Of a stretch of 64,000 bases of DNA, positions 40,662-49,937 are shown in pieces (within the stretch, counting starts at the first letter, position 1; each line of letters opens with the position of its first letter). The DNA is taken from assembly GCF_013282665.1 (NCBI RefSeq), contig NZ_CP054041.1:1250501-1314500 (forward strand), in the 5' to 3' direction. The notes under the pieces are model-generated. The model did no database searches, was not told where the DNA came from, and worked only from the letters and a program-made list of their open reading frames with translations. This DNA comes from Listeria monocytogenes. GTDB lineage: Bacteria > Bacillota > Bacilli > Lactobacillales > Listeriaceae. Position numbers and translations under genes: made by a program.

Positions 40662-41564
40662 ATGTATTTTGTATACGATATTGGTGGAACTTTTGTTAAA
40701 TTTGCGTTAATGGAAAATAACGGTACGGTGAAAATGAAAGATAAATTCCCTACAACTGCCAAAAGTGCAGAAGAACTTGTAGCTCAAATGGTCGAAAAGT
40801 GGCGCCCCTATAGGACAGAAGTGAAGGGCATTGCTGTGAGTTGTCCGGGAGTGGTAGATACGGAAAAAGGCGTGATTTACCAAGGTGGCTCGCTATTATT
40901 TATGCATGAGAAAAATTTGGCTGAAATGCTAGCGCGTGAATGTCACGTTCCCGTTGTCTTGCAAAATGATGCGAAGAGTGCTGCTTTAGCGGAACTTTGG
41001 TTAGGTGTGGCAAAAAATGTACATAGCGCGGCGATTTTAACGCTTGGAAGTGGTGTTGGTGGCGGAATTATTATGGATGGTAAATTACAATCTGGCTATC
41101 ATTTGATGGCGGGAGAAGTTAGTTTTATGGAGACTTCTTTTGACACGAAGAAATTGCGAGGTACATTCTTTGGAAGAACTGGATCAGCAGTGGAGTTAAT
41201 TAAGCGCATTGCATCAAAGAAGAATTTACCAAATAAAAAAGACGGTGAGCACGTTTTCGAATTGATTAACCAAGGTGATGAAGAAGCGAATGTTATTTTT
41301 GATGCGTATATTTATGAGTTAGCATCTCAAATTTTAAATATCCAGTATTTGATTGATCCAGAAATTATCGCAATTGGCGGTGGCATTAGTGCCCAACCCG
41401 TTGTTGTGGAAAGGCTAAACGAGGCTGTCGCAGAAATAAAAGCAGCTAATCCTTATCATGCTGCACAACCGAAAATCGTCACTTGTCGTTTCCAAAATGA
41501 TGCGAATTTGTACGGAGCATTGTATAATTTCTTTTTACAAATGGATGCGCAAAATAAAAGGTAA
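40662..41564 (+). CDS. ROK-family sugar kinase
   Basis: A 300-residue ROK kinase: phosphate motif DIGGTFVKFALME at the N-terminus, PGVVD motif (ISCPGVVDTE-like), QNDAKSAALAE and LGSGVGGGIIMDG. It lacks the CxCGxxGC zinc motif, so it belongs to the group with the beta-glucoside kinase BglK rather than the NagC/glucokinase group. It has no helix-turn-helix, so it is an enzyme. The place next to chiB may point to an amino-sugar or beta-glucoside substrate, but that is inference. ATG 40662 fits the family N-terminus; the frame upstream to 40611 is rejected. Confidence 0.85.
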   Translation: MYFVYDIGGTFVKFALMENNGTVKMKDKFPTTAKSAEELVAQMVEKWRPYRTEVKGIAVSCPGVVDTEKGVIYQGGSLLFMHEKNLAEMLARECHVPVVLQNDAKSAALAELWLGVAKNVHSAAILTLGSGVGGGIIMDGKLQSGYHLMAGEVSFMETSFDTKKLRGTFFGRTGSAVELIKRIASKKNLPNKKDGEHVFELINQGDEEANVIFDAYIYELASQILNIQYLIDPEIIAIGGGISAQPVVVERLNEAVAEIKAANPYHAAQPKIVTCRFQNDANLYGALYNFFLQMDAQNKR

Positions 41565-41587
41565 CTAGAATCTCTAGTTACCTTTTT
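41558..41587. terminator. Bidirectional terminator
   Basis: A perfect 12-bp stem AAGGTAACTAGA/TCTAGTTACCTT (41558-41569 with 41573-41584), a 3-base loop and a T run; the ROK stop codon lies in the stem and the convergent ABC operon ends just after. Confidence 0.85.
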
Positions 41588-41588
41588 T

Positions 41589-43370
41589 CTATAAAGCTTG
41601 CAACATATCAAACTGTGATTGATATAAATTATAGTAATACCCATGTTGTGCCATCAGCTCTTCGTGACTGCCAGCTTCTTGAATACGTCCATTATCAATG
41701 TAAAAGATGCGCGAACTGTTTTTAATTGTCGAAAGCCTGTGCGCGATAATGAAAGAAGTTCTACCTTCCAGTAGACGCTCAAGTCCTTCTTGGAGTAAGA
41801 TTTCTGTTTGTGTATCAATACTTGAAGTTGCTTCATCAAGAATGAGGATTTTCGGGTCGGCTAAAAGAGCACGGGCAAAGGAAATTAGTTGTCGCTGACC
41901 GGCTGAAAGAGTGCTACCACGTTCTTTTACTTCGGTATAGTAGCCATCTTTTAGACCGGAAATGAAATCATGAGCACGAACGACTTTGGATGCTGCGATA
42001 ATTTCTTCTTCGGTTGCATCTAGCTTCCCGTAGCGAATATTTTCGATAATTGTTCCTGAGAAAATAAAGGTATCTTGGAGCATCACGCCCATTTGGGACC
42101 TGAGTGATCTAAGCGTGACTTCTTCCACATTCTCCCCATCAACTAAAATTTCTCCAGAATTTATATTATAAAAACGGCTAAGTAAATTAATAATGGTCGT
42201 TTTTCCTGCACCAGTTGGACCAACGAGCGCAATTGATTCGCCCGCATCCACATGAAAATTAATTCCTTTTAAAATGTTTACGCCTTCCTCATAACGGAAA
42301 TAAACATCTTTAAAGTCAACATTCCCAACGATTGGTGGCATTTTTTTAGCATTTGGGACATCTTTAATATCGGGCTCCACATCCATCGTTTCGAAAATCC
42401 GTTCTAAATAAGTCGTTGCGGTTATAAGCGAATTGTAGAAGTTTCCAATATTAATAACAGGATTCCAAAAATTCCCAACATAACCGATGAAAGCAATCAG
42501 TGTCCCGGTAGAAACGTCCACACCGTAGCCTTTGATTCCAACGAAGTAAATTAAACAAGTTGTCATTACGGCGATATTTTGAACCCCTGGCCAAAGCAAG
42601 AATTGAATTTTCACCGCTTTCATCCAAGAACGGCGGTACTCATTACTTACCTCTGTGAAAATCTCAAAATTCTCTTCTTCCCGCGAAAAACTTTGTGTCA
42701 CTTTAATTCCAGCGATGCTCTCGTGGATATAGGCGTTCATGTTGGATTGTTTGTTGCTTAGAACCTGATAAGCTTTTCGTTGCGCGGTTTTAATGACCAT
42801 GACAATCACGAAAAGAACCGGGATAAGCGCTAAACTATACAGCGTTAGCACTGGGTCAATCATCAGCATAAAACCAAGCGTCACAATGACACTTAAAATA
42901 TCAGAAATCAAATTAATGAGCCCATTGGACAACAAATCACTTAGCATATTGATGTAATTAACGACACGAATCAAAATTTTACCATGCGGACGACTGTCAA
43001 AATAAGAGAAAGGGAGCTTTTGCAAATGACCGAAAATCGCTGTCCGCATATCTTTTAAAATGTCTTGCCCAATCAACGTAATCGACCTAATTCGATATCG
43101 CATACAAAGCCCGGTTACAATGACAGAAACGATGAAAATAATTGCAATCCAGAATAGTTGTGTCATATTTTTGTTCGGAATCGTATCATCAATGACTATT
43201 TTGGTTAAATACGGGCCAATCATGGTTGCTACATTTGCTAATAAGATGACAAAGAGCGTAATATAAATGGATTTTTGATATGGTTTTACGTAAACGAGAA
43301 TACGTTTTAAATGTGCGGCGCTGAAGGCTGTTTCCAGTTCTTCGTCAATATCAAATTTATTTCTAGCCAT
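41589..43370 (-). CDS. ABC exporter half-transporter (permease-ATPase fusion), second gene
   Basis: A 593-residue half-transporter with six membrane helices (about 30-320) and a nucleotide-binding domain with Walker A GPTGAGKTT, signature LSAGQRQ and Walker B ILILDEATSS. The Walker B glutamate is present, as is the H-loop (IAHRLS). It overlaps the first gene by 8 bp, so the two probably form a heterodimeric multidrug or peptide exporter of the LmrCD/BmrCD type. The substrate is unknown. Confidence 0.92.
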   Translation of the reverse strand: MARNKFDIDEELETAFSAAHLKRILVYVKPYQKSIYITLFVILLANVATMIGPYLTKIVIDDTIPNKNMTQLFWIAIIFIVSVIVTGLCMRYRIRSITLIGQDILKDMRTAIFGHLQKLPFSYFDSRPHGKILIRVVNYINMLSDLLSNGLINLISDILSVIVTLGFMLMIDPVLTLYSLALIPVLFVIVMVIKTAQRKAYQVLSNKQSNMNAYIHESIAGIKVTQSFSREEENFEIFTEVSNEYRRSWMKAVKIQFLLWPGVQNIAVMTTCLIYFVGIKGYGVDVSTGTLIAFIGYVGNFWNPVINIGNFYNSLITATTYLERIFETMDVEPDIKDVPNAKKMPPIVGNVDFKDVYFRYEEGVNILKGINFHVDAGESIALVGPTGAGKTTIINLLSRFYNINSGEILVDGENVEEVTLRSLRSQMGVMLQDTFIFSGTIIENIRYGKLDATEEEIIAASKVVRAHDFISGLKDGYYTEVKERGSTLSAGQRQLISFARALLADPKILILDEATSSIDTQTEILLQEGLERLLEGRTSFIIAHRLSTIKNSSRIFYIDNGRIQEAGSHEELMAQHGYYYNLYQSQFDMLQAL

Positions 43371-45105
43371 TTACATTCGCCTCCGTTCCAAGTTGTTTAT
43401 TGTAAATATCAAAATAATAACCTTTTTCTGCTAGCAAACTAGAGTGTGTGCCGCGTTCGATGATTTTGCCGTGATTTAAAATTAAAATTTCATCGGCTTC
43501 TTTTACAGAAGAAATTCGGTGCGCAATAATAAAGGTTGTCGTATTTTCCGTGATCTTTTTTAATTCCCCTTGGATTTTCACTTCGGTTTCCATATCGACA
43601 GCGGAAGTGGTATCATCCAAAATCAAAATGGATGGATTTTTTAAAAGAGCACGCGCTAAAGATATGCGCTGCTTTTGTCCCCCAGATAGTCCAACACCGC
43701 GTTCGCCGACAATCGTGTCATAACTTTCAGGCATGGTTTCGATGAAATGGTCCGCATCTGCAATTCGCGCCATGCGCCGGACGTCTTCCATCGTTGCATC
43801 CGGTGCGCCAAATGCAATATTTCCTTCTATCGTATCAGAAAACAGGAAAATATCTTGCATCACCGTGGCGATATGATTTCTAAGTTCTCGCACATGCCAT
43901 TTTCGCGCATCGATGCCATCAATTAGAATCTCACCAGAAGTCGGATCGTAAAATCGGCAAATTAAGTTGACGAGCGTTGATTTTCCTGCGCCAGTTTCGC
44001 CTAGAATAGCAATTGTTTGGCCCGGAGAAGCTTTTAGAGAAATATTTTTGAGTACATCCGTGTTTGGATCATCCTCGAAATGAAAACTAACATTTTTAAA
44101 CTCGACGTGACCTTGAAGTGATGGCGCAGATTTTTCTGCATGGATGGGGATTTTAGCATCAGTCGCCATCATGTCTTGAATTTTAAACGAAGAAGCGATA
44201 AAGCGTTGCACGTCGTTAATGAGCCAGCCACTCATTCGCATGGGTCCGTTCAGCATCCATAGAAACCCGTTAAATGCAACTAAATCTCCTAGCGTCATTT
44301 GTCCTTTAATTACTAAATAACCGCCAAAAATAAGCGTGATGACAACGAGCATCCCTGCGAGCGAATCGAGTACTGGTAAATAAGTTCTGGAAACATCGGC
44401 AGAATCTAAATTACGTTTTTTGAAATCCTCATTATGTTCATGGAATTTCTTCATTTCAAAATCTTCTCGTGCGAATGCTTTTACAACACGATTTCCGCTA
44501 ATATTTTCCTCCACCATCGAATTAAGTCGCGAAAAGCTCTCCCGAATTTCATAAAAAACAGGTTGAGCTTTGCTCGACATTTTCATAGTTAAAATAGCAA
44601 TTAGGGGCGTTACGATAACAAGTGCAAGCGTTAATTTCCAGTCAATCGCGGCCATTATGATAATCGCAAAACTAAATAAAAATACATTTTCCAAAATGTT
44701 GTAAGATACCCATGAAACAAAATGCCGAATCGCATCAGTGTCACCTGTCATCCGTGCCATAATATCCCCAACACGCGTATTATTGAAAAAATCAAAATCG
44801 AGTGATTGTAGCTTTTTATACAAATCTTCTCGAATCCGGAAAAGGGAATTTTGCCCGATTCGCTCGCACATAATCTGATAGGTATAACGGCAAATAGTTC
44901 GAATAATTGTCGAAATAATCATGATTAATAGTAACGGGATAAGCAAATTCGTTTTATTTTGATAGACAACATCATCAATCACTTTCCCGCCGAGTAACGG
45001 ATAAATAATACTAATACCAGAAGCAATAAAAATTAAAATAAATACACCAATCATAAGCAATCGATATTTTCGGACATACTGCCAAATCCATTTCATACTC
45101 TCCAT
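43363..45105 (-). CDS. ABC exporter half-transporter, first gene
   Basis: A 580-residue half-transporter with six membrane helices and an ATPase domain: Walker A GETGAGKST, signature LSGGQKQRISLARAL and Walker B ILILDDTTSA. Here the catalytic glutamate after Walker B is Asp (DD), the usual degenerate site of heterodimeric exporters, while the partner has the normal Glu. That supports a heterodimer with the gene downstream. ATG 45105 follows AAAGGGTG; the frame upstream to 45129 has no better site. It is divergent from an AraC regulator that may control it. Confidence 0.92.
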   Translation of the reverse strand: MESMKWIWQYVRKYRLLMIGVFILIFIASGISIIYPLLGGKVIDDVVYQNKTNLLIPLLLIMIISTIIRTICRYTYQIMCERIGQNSLFRIREDLYKKLQSLDFDFFNNTRVGDIMARMTGDTDAIRHFVSWVSYNILENVFLFSFAIIIMAAIDWKLTLALVIVTPLIAILTMKMSSKAQPVFYEIRESFSRLNSMVEENISGNRVVKAFAREDFEMKKFHEHNEDFKKRNLDSADVSRTYLPVLDSLAGMLVVITLIFGGYLVIKGQMTLGDLVAFNGFLWMLNGPMRMSGWLINDVQRFIASSFKIQDMMATDAKIPIHAEKSAPSLQGHVEFKNVSFHFEDDPNTDVLKNISLKASPGQTIAILGETGAGKSTLVNLICRFYDPTSGEILIDGIDARKWHVRELRNHIATVMQDIFLFSDTIEGNIAFGAPDATMEDVRRMARIADADHFIETMPESYDTIVGERGVGLSGGQKQRISLARALLKNPSILILDDTTSAVDMETEVKIQGELKKITENTTTFIIAHRISSVKEADEILILNHGKIIERGTHSSLLAEKGYYFDIYNKQLGTEANVNG

Positions 45106-45247
45106 TTTTTCACACCCTTTAATATTCATATATTCATTTAGTTTACACTCCTAATTTTGAAAAAGAATGGTTTATATTCGCTGTAAGCATGGACAATGTT
45201 ATATAATTAAAAGATAAATGTAAGCGTTATAACGAGGAGGTGAAGCG

Positions 45248-46081
45248 ATGCTGAAAATAAATACGACCACATTTAATCCACAAATTTTGTATATAGCTAA
45301 TTGCTATACTAACGAAGTGCGAGTGGGCGAAAATCATCATCATGATTTTTTAGAAATCTCGATCATTTGTGAGGGAAACGTTATTTATGATATTGAAGGC
45401 GAACGAGTCAAGCTCGGAAAAGGCGATATGCTGATTTTTAATCCTGGTGTGAATCATTACGATATAACCGAACCAGGTATGACGAATGCGCAACTCCATA
45501 TAGGTTTTCGGAACTTTGCATTGGAAGGATACACGCGAAATACGTTCCCATTTAAAAAAGCCTTTTTACGAAAAAAAGAAGAGGAATCTGCCATTTTATC
45601 TATTTCTAAACAAATTATAGAAGAAAAAGATGCTGGAAAACCTGGATATGACTTGATTTTAAAAGCTTTCGTTATGCAATTAATTATCCATGTTTTACGT
45701 GAAGCCACCCCAGAACAACTTGAAAATAATGGGGTCAAGCTATCTACCGACGAACAGCAAAAACAAATACTCGTGAATGAAATTATCCATTATATGGAAA
45801 AACACCACACAGAAGATGTCTCGCTCTCAACGCTTTCGCAAACGATGTACATTAGCCCTGCTTATATCTCCAAAGTATTTAAAGAAGAAACCGGGGAATC
45901 ACCAATTAACTACTTAATCAAAATTCGCCTTACTCGTGCAGAAGAATTACTCAAGAATAAAAATGTTACCGTAAAACAGGCCGCAAATATGGTTGGATAT
46001 AATGATGCTTATTATTTTAGCAAGCTTTTCAAAAAATATTACGGGTTTCCACCATCAGAAAACTGGCGTAAATCGAGTTAG
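45248..46081 (+). CDS. AraC-family transcriptional regulator
   Basis: A 277-residue regulator with an N-terminal cupin sensor (ENHHHDFLEISIICEG and KLGKGDMLIFNPGVNH, typical metal/sugar-binding barrel) and a C-terminal double helix-turn-helix (about 180-275, ending GYNDAYYFSKLFKKYYGFPP). It is divergent from the ABC exporter and 34 bp upstream of the esterase, so it may control either. GAGGAGGTGA precedes the ATG. Confidence 0.9.
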   Translation: MLKINTTTFNPQILYIANCYTNEVRVGENHHHDFLEISIICEGNVIYDIEGERVKLGKGDMLIFNPGVNHYDITEPGMTNAQLHIGFRNFALEGYTRNTFPFKKAFLRKKEEESAILSISKQIIEEKDAGKPGYDLILKAFVMQLIIHVLREATPEQLENNGVKLSTDEQQKQILVNEIIHYMEKHHTEDVSLSTLSQTMYISPAYISKVFKEETGESPINYLIKIRLTRAEELLKNKNVTVKQAANMVGYNDAYYFSKLFKKYYGFPPSENWRKSS

Positions 46082-46115
46082 AATTCCAAAATAAGACAGA
46101 GAGAAGGAAGACTGG

Positions 46116-47231
46116 ATGGAATATAAAAAAGCTTTAGCGTTTATAAAATCAAATAGCATTCTAGAACAAGAAGAAGGAACTGAAGTTATTTTTAAACAGG
46201 CACAAGAAACAGCTCGAGGGAACTTGGATCCTTTTTTATTAAAAGACATGAAACAACATCTTGGTGGTACAAATGAGGCGATAAAAGAAGCGCCACAAGA
46301 AATCCAAATGCCAGATTTTTCTAATTTGGAAATAGCAACGGCGGCTGCACTACAAATGCGAGCAACGATGGGAAGTCCGAATATTGATTTATCAAACGGT
46401 ATAACCACGGAATATCGAGTTGTTGAAGGCGATTACGGCGATATTCCGGTACGAATTTATCGTCACGAGGAAGCAACCAAACCAGTTCCCGCATTCATTT
46501 TTTATCATGGTGGTGGCTTTGTTGGTGGAACGCCGGCTGTAGTGGAGAATTTTTGTAAAGGTATCGCGGAAAAGTTACCGGCAGTTGTTATTAATGTGGA
46601 CTACCATTTAGCTCCAGAATTCCCGGCGCCAGCAGCTCCAAAAGATTGTTACCGTGTGCTTGAATGGGTAGTGGAACAAAGCGATGAACTAGGCATCGAA
46701 GCTTCGAAAATAGGTGTTTCCGGAGATAGTGCGGGCGGAACTTTAGCCGCAGCGGTAAGTTATATGGATCATGAAAAAGAGACGAATTATGTTGGATTCC
46801 AAGCTTTACTTTATCCAGCGTTAACGTTAGTAGATGAAGATAATGATAAGTATCAGTGGGATATTTCTAAGTTTGGGGCATCAGAAGAGACACTTCCACT
46901 AGTTGCACCAGGTATTATTGGAATGAATAGCTCTGGCGAATTACTGCGGACAGCCTATGTTAGAGACGAAAATCCTGCATCACCAATTTATTCTCCACTA
47001 TCTGCTGTAGATAAAAGCATTTACCCGCCTACACTTATAGCCAGCGCGGAGTTTGATGCGTTACGAGCTTTTGCAGATGTTTTTGCTAAAGAACTGCGAG
47101 CAAGTGAGGTAAAAACAAAAGCAATCGTTTACCAAGGAATGTGTCATGCTTTTATTGATAAATACGGAATTTTCCCTCAAGCGGAAGACGTGGCAGATGA
47201 AATCGTTCAAATGATGAAAGAAATATTTTAA
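46116..47231 (+). CDS. Alpha/beta hydrolase, hormone-sensitive-lipase-type esterase
   Basis: A 371-residue carboxylesterase. The oxyanion-hole motif is FYHGGGFVGG, the nucleophile motif is GVSGDSAGGT, and a late His lies in MCHAFID; the catalytic Asp is probably in ASAEFDALR. An N-terminal cap of about 100 residues covers the active site. No signal peptide, so it acts in the cytoplasm on small esters. It follows the AraC regulator closely and may be in its operon; a terminator follows. Confidence 0.9.
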   Translation: MEYKKALAFIKSNSILEQEEGTEVIFKQAQETARGNLDPFLLKDMKQHLGGTNEAIKEAPQEIQMPDFSNLEIATAAALQMRATMGSPNIDLSNGITTEYRVVEGDYGDIPVRIYRHEEATKPVPAFIFYHGGGFVGGTPAVVENFCKGIAEKLPAVVINVDYHLAPEFPAPAAPKDCYRVLEWVVEQSDELGIEASKIGVSGDSAGGTLAAAVSYMDHEKETNYVGFQALLYPALTLVDEDNDKYQWDISKFGASEETLPLVAPGIIGMNSSGELLRTAYVRDENPASPIYSPLSAVDKSIYPPTLIASAEFDALRAFADVFAKELRASEVKTKAIVYQGMCHAFIDKYGIFPQAEDVADEIVQMMKEIF

Positions 47232-47240
47232 AGAATAATT

Positions 47241-47275
47241 TGCAGGCATTTTTCGAAATGCCTGTTTGTTTTTGG
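47241..47275 (+). terminator. Rho-independent terminator
   Basis: CAGGCATTT (47243-47251) pairs with AAATGCCTG (47256-47264), followed by a T-rich tract. Confidence 0.8.
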
Positions 47276-47346
47276 ACTAAATTTTGCGATTAGTGCTAAA
47301 AATGTATTAGAATAGAGAAGAGAAATGAGAAAGGATGATGGGACTC

Positions 47347-48045
47347 ATGAGATTTCAGCTTTTTATTCAACCAAAATTAGATGTTCTTCAGGGAAATATT
47401 GTCGAATATGAAATACTTTTACGTGATGATAGTGCAGTTCCTAGATTTCCTCTATCAGAATTAGAAGCTGTACTCGCGGACGAAGAACTGTACTTAGCTT
47501 TTTCCGAGTGGTTTAGCGAGGCTTTCTTAGACGTTTTAAAGAAATATCCAAATGATCGATTTGCCATAAATATTGCGCCACAACAGCTTTTTTACATAGA
47601 AACACTCCATTGGTTAGACAAATTAAAAAGCGAGAGCCATCGTATAACTGTAGAAATGACCGAAGATATTTTCGATGTCCCCGGGCATAAACGCCACCTC
47701 AATGCGAACGATAAAAATGCATTTATTCTAAATAAAATTAAAGTGATTCACGGTCTCGGCTATCATATCGCCATAGACGATGTTAGTTGCGGATTGAACA
47801 GCCTAGAGCGAGTGATGAGCTACCTACCTTACATAATAGAGATTAAATTCTCCCTCATTCATTTCAAAAATATACCATTAGAAGATTTACTACTATTCAT
47901 TAAAGCTTGGGCGAATTTTGCTCAGAAAAATAAGCTTGATTTTGTTGTTGAGGGGATTGAAACAAAAGAAACCATGACTCTCTTAGAAAGTCATGGCGTC
48001 TCAATTTTTCAAGGATATTTAGTTAATAAGCCATTTCCGGTTTGA
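47347..48045 (+). CDS. pdeD: EAL-domain c-di-GMP phosphodiesterase (PdeD-like)
   Basis: A 232-residue stand-alone EAL domain. The signature EAL loop reads EYEILLRDD (EIL), but other catalytic positions look kept: Asn in FAINIAPQQ, Glu in TVEMTEDIF, the double Asp in IAIDDVSCG, Lys in IEIKFS, Glu in VVEGIETKE and Gln in IFQGYL. It should cleave c-di-GMP to pGpG. The start is uncertain: ATG 47335, 47338 and 47347 all follow AAAGGA; I prefer 47347 by spacing. The name is from memory of the three Listeria phosphodiesterases. Its 3' end overlaps the convergent regulator gene by 37 bp. Confidence 0.8.
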   Translation: MRFQLFIQPKLDVLQGNIVEYEILLRDDSAVPRFPLSELEAVLADEELYLAFSEWFSEAFLDVLKKYPNDRFAINIAPQQLFYIETLHWLDKLKSESHRITVEMTEDIFDVPGHKRHLNANDKNAFILNKIKVIHGLGYHIAIDDVSCGLNSLERVMSYLPYIIEIKFSLIHFKNIPLEDLLLFIKAWANFAQKNKLDFVVEGIETKETMTLLESHGVSIFQGYLVNKPFPV

Positions 48046-48710
48046 AAACTATCGACTTGATCAAGTAGTTTCTCATGCGAACTAATGGTAATGGGTTTCT
48101 TAGAAAGCAACAAGCCACTTTCGCGTAATTCTTCTAGCGCTTCAGTAATTCTGGCCCGACTGGAACGACAATAATCAGCCAAGAAAGTTTGTGTGACATA
48201 GACTGGAAGCTCGATAGGTCCTTCTGTTTCATGCAAATGGAGTAGCTCAATAATTTCCACTAAGATACGTGTCACTTTAATTATGGGTGCTTGATTAATA
48301 TTCTTGTAATTTTTTGCAGTAAATAGATATCTAACAATAACCTCATCAAGTAGAAGATGGAAAAAATGTGGATTCGCATACAAATAATTGAGAAGAAACT
48401 CACGGTCAATAAATAAAGCAGTACCGTTTTCTAATGCACGAACGCGGTATTCAGTCAGTTCAGGCGCTCTTTTGGTTTCGAGTAAACTTTCCATTCCAAA
48501 AAGCGAATGTTGACTAATCAATGCGTTTATCATCCAACGCCCTTCATTTGTAGGACCTTCTAAAACAGCAGTCCCCTCTAAAATAGCACCTATTTGCGGT
48601 GGCTTGTTTTCGTACTCTCTAAATGAATGAATAATTTCTCCTTTTTTAAACGAGACTTTACTCGAATAATCACTAGAAAAAATCGCTGAAAAATCAATAT
48701 TATGAAGCAT
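48009..48710 (-). CDS. Crp/Fnr (PrfA)-family regulator
   Basis: A 233-residue regulator with an N-terminal beta roll (GAILEGTAVLEGPTNEGRWM) and a C-terminal winged helix (FLADYCRSSRARITEALEEL). It is a third Crp-type gene in the window but not close to the two that bracket the ATPase locus. ATG 48710 follows AGGAG; the TTG at 48716 is too near. Its 3' end overlaps the PdeD-like gene on the opposite strand, so their expression may interfere. Confidence 0.85.
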   Translation of the reverse strand: MLHNIDFSAIFSSDYSSKVSFKKGEIIHSFREYENKPPQIGAILEGTAVLEGPTNEGRWMINALISQHSLFGMESLLETKRAPELTEYRVRALENGTALFIDREFLLNYLYANPHFFHLLLDEVIVRYLFTAKNYKNINQAPIIKVTRILVEIIELLHLHETEGPIELPVYVTQTFLADYCRSSRARITEALEELRESGLLLSKKPITISSHEKLLDQVDSFQTGNGLLTKYP

Positions 48711-48896
48711 TATCAAAACTCCTATACTAGAGTGAAATTGTTATTTACCATATTACTGTACTGCTATTTGTGATAAAAAGATACCAAAATAAAATGGAGT
48801 TCAAAAATTAGACATGAAAAATTCACTTGTTAGCAACAATTGATGTAATTTTACCACTTAAAATCCTTTTTTTCTTCTTTAGAGAGAATTTTAACA

Positions 48897-48930
48897 AAAA
48901 AAGACCCTCCGTATAAACGAGAGCCTTTCA
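48897..48930 (-). terminator. Terminator of the protease-repressor operon
   Basis: On the minus strand GGCTCTC pairs with GGAGGGTC (including G-U pairs), followed by seven T residues, directly after the protease stop. Confidence 0.65.
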
Positions 48931-49389
48931 GCCCTTTTTATAAACATCAATGGAATTGCCAAAATTTATGAGATATCCACCATAATCATACATTGGACCA
49001 TATTTTTCCGCATAATGAGAAACTGTATGACGCAAGAATTCTTCTGTTACCTCTAAAAACTCTGCTACTTCAAAATATTCTCGTAAACCAAGATAAAAGC
49101 ATGCAATAATATCATCTAGCGGAATTAGTTCCTCGTAACCTTTGCGACGAGCGAAAATCTCTTGTTTTTTATCCATAATGGTTTCTTGCTTGGTAATATT
49201 ACCCACAGTGTATTTGTAATGCATCAATTCCTCTACTAAAACACAACCTTTTTCAATGGAAGACTGATCTTTACTAATAAAAATCGTCCCATTTAAATAA
49301 AGCCCCGGTAATTTATAAGGCATTTTCTCTTCTCTAATTGTTACCTCGTCTTGGTATTTATTTACCAATTTTTCGTACAATAAAATCAC
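48928..49389 (-). CDS. mpaR: ImmA/IrrE-like metalloprotease of the monocin (MpaR-like)
   Basis: A 153-residue ImmA/IrrE-type protein. The zinc motif region reads VEELMHYKYT, the EExxH form seen in many phage ImmA proteins. Such proteases cut their partner CI-like repressor to start induction. It overlaps the repressor gene by 4 bp, as in ImmA-ImmR modules. I recall that in L. monocytogenes the monocin-encoded protease MpaR also triggers a co-resident prophage; the symbol rests on that memory and on position. Confidence 0.75.
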   Translation of the reverse strand: MILLYEKLVNKYQDEVTIREEKMPYKLPGLYLNGTIFISKDQSSIEKGCVLVEELMHYKYTVGNITKQETIMDKKQEIFARRKGYEELIPLDDIIACFYLGLREYFEVAEFLEVTEEFLRHTVSHYAEKYGPMYDYGGYLINFGNSIDVYKKG

Positions 49390-49721
49390 ATCCCGCGATG
49401 GAGTTTTTTCTTCATTTCTATATAAGCTAAAATATCCCGCATTTCTTCTTCGGTTACATCGTCATCAATATGGGCTGCAATTGTCACCAAGCGTTCATCA
49501 ACAGGCGGTAAGTTTCTTTCAGGGAAAAAGTCATCTAATCGTTTGTTGAAGATTTTTGCAAGTTCAAATAAAACATCTTGATTTGCTTTTCGATCGCCAT
49601 TTTCATAGCGGCTAATAGTTTGGCGAGTTGTATGAAGCTTTTCTGCCAATGCCTCTTGATTTAAGCCTCGTTCCTCACGATATTGTTTTATTTTATTTCC
49701 TACAAATTTATTTAACTCCAT
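49386..49721 (-). CDS. CI-like Xre-family repressor of the monocin
   Basis: A 111-residue repressor with an N-terminal helix-turn-helix (REERGLNQEALAEKLHTTRQ, then TISRYENGDR) and a short C-terminal part. ATG 49721 follows GGAGG with 9-base spacing; the frame upstream to 49739 is rejected. It is divergent from lmaD, and repeated TAGCACC elements fill the intergenic region, so it should repress both directions until cut by the protease encoded just downstream. Confidence 0.88.
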   Translation of the reverse strand: MELNKFVGNKIKQYREERGLNQEALAEKLHTTRQTISRYENGDRKANQDVLFELAKIFNKRLDDFFPERNLPPVDERLVTIAAHIDDDVTEEEMRDILAYIEMKKKLHRGM

Positions 49722-49755
49722 AATAATTGTCCTCCACATGTTTATGGCTTCAGTA

Positions 49756-49898
49756 TAGCACTTTTAGCACCAAAACGGAACTTTTTCGAACATATTTGTC
49801 GGATAAAGTTTACCAGTAACCAAAATGGTGCTATAATATTTGTAGAGCTAGAAAATAAAAGCGGCTGATTTTGCACCGATAGCACCGAATTGGTGACA
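49756..49898. promoter_or_regulatory. Divergent monocin promoter region with repressor operators
   Basis: A TAGCACC-type half-site occurs at 49756-49761, 49765-49772, inverted at 49826-49833 (TGGTGCTA) and as a dyad at 49880-49898 (TAGCACCGAATTGGTGACA). TTTACC (49809-49814) and TATAAT (49832-49837) with 17 bp spacing form the rightward promoter, whose -10 box overlaps the inverted operator. A leftward -10 (TATACT) overlaps the first site. Confidence 0.65.
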
Positions 49899-49937
49899 GA
49901 GTTACTATATTAATTTATGAGATGGAAGTGGGAATGG

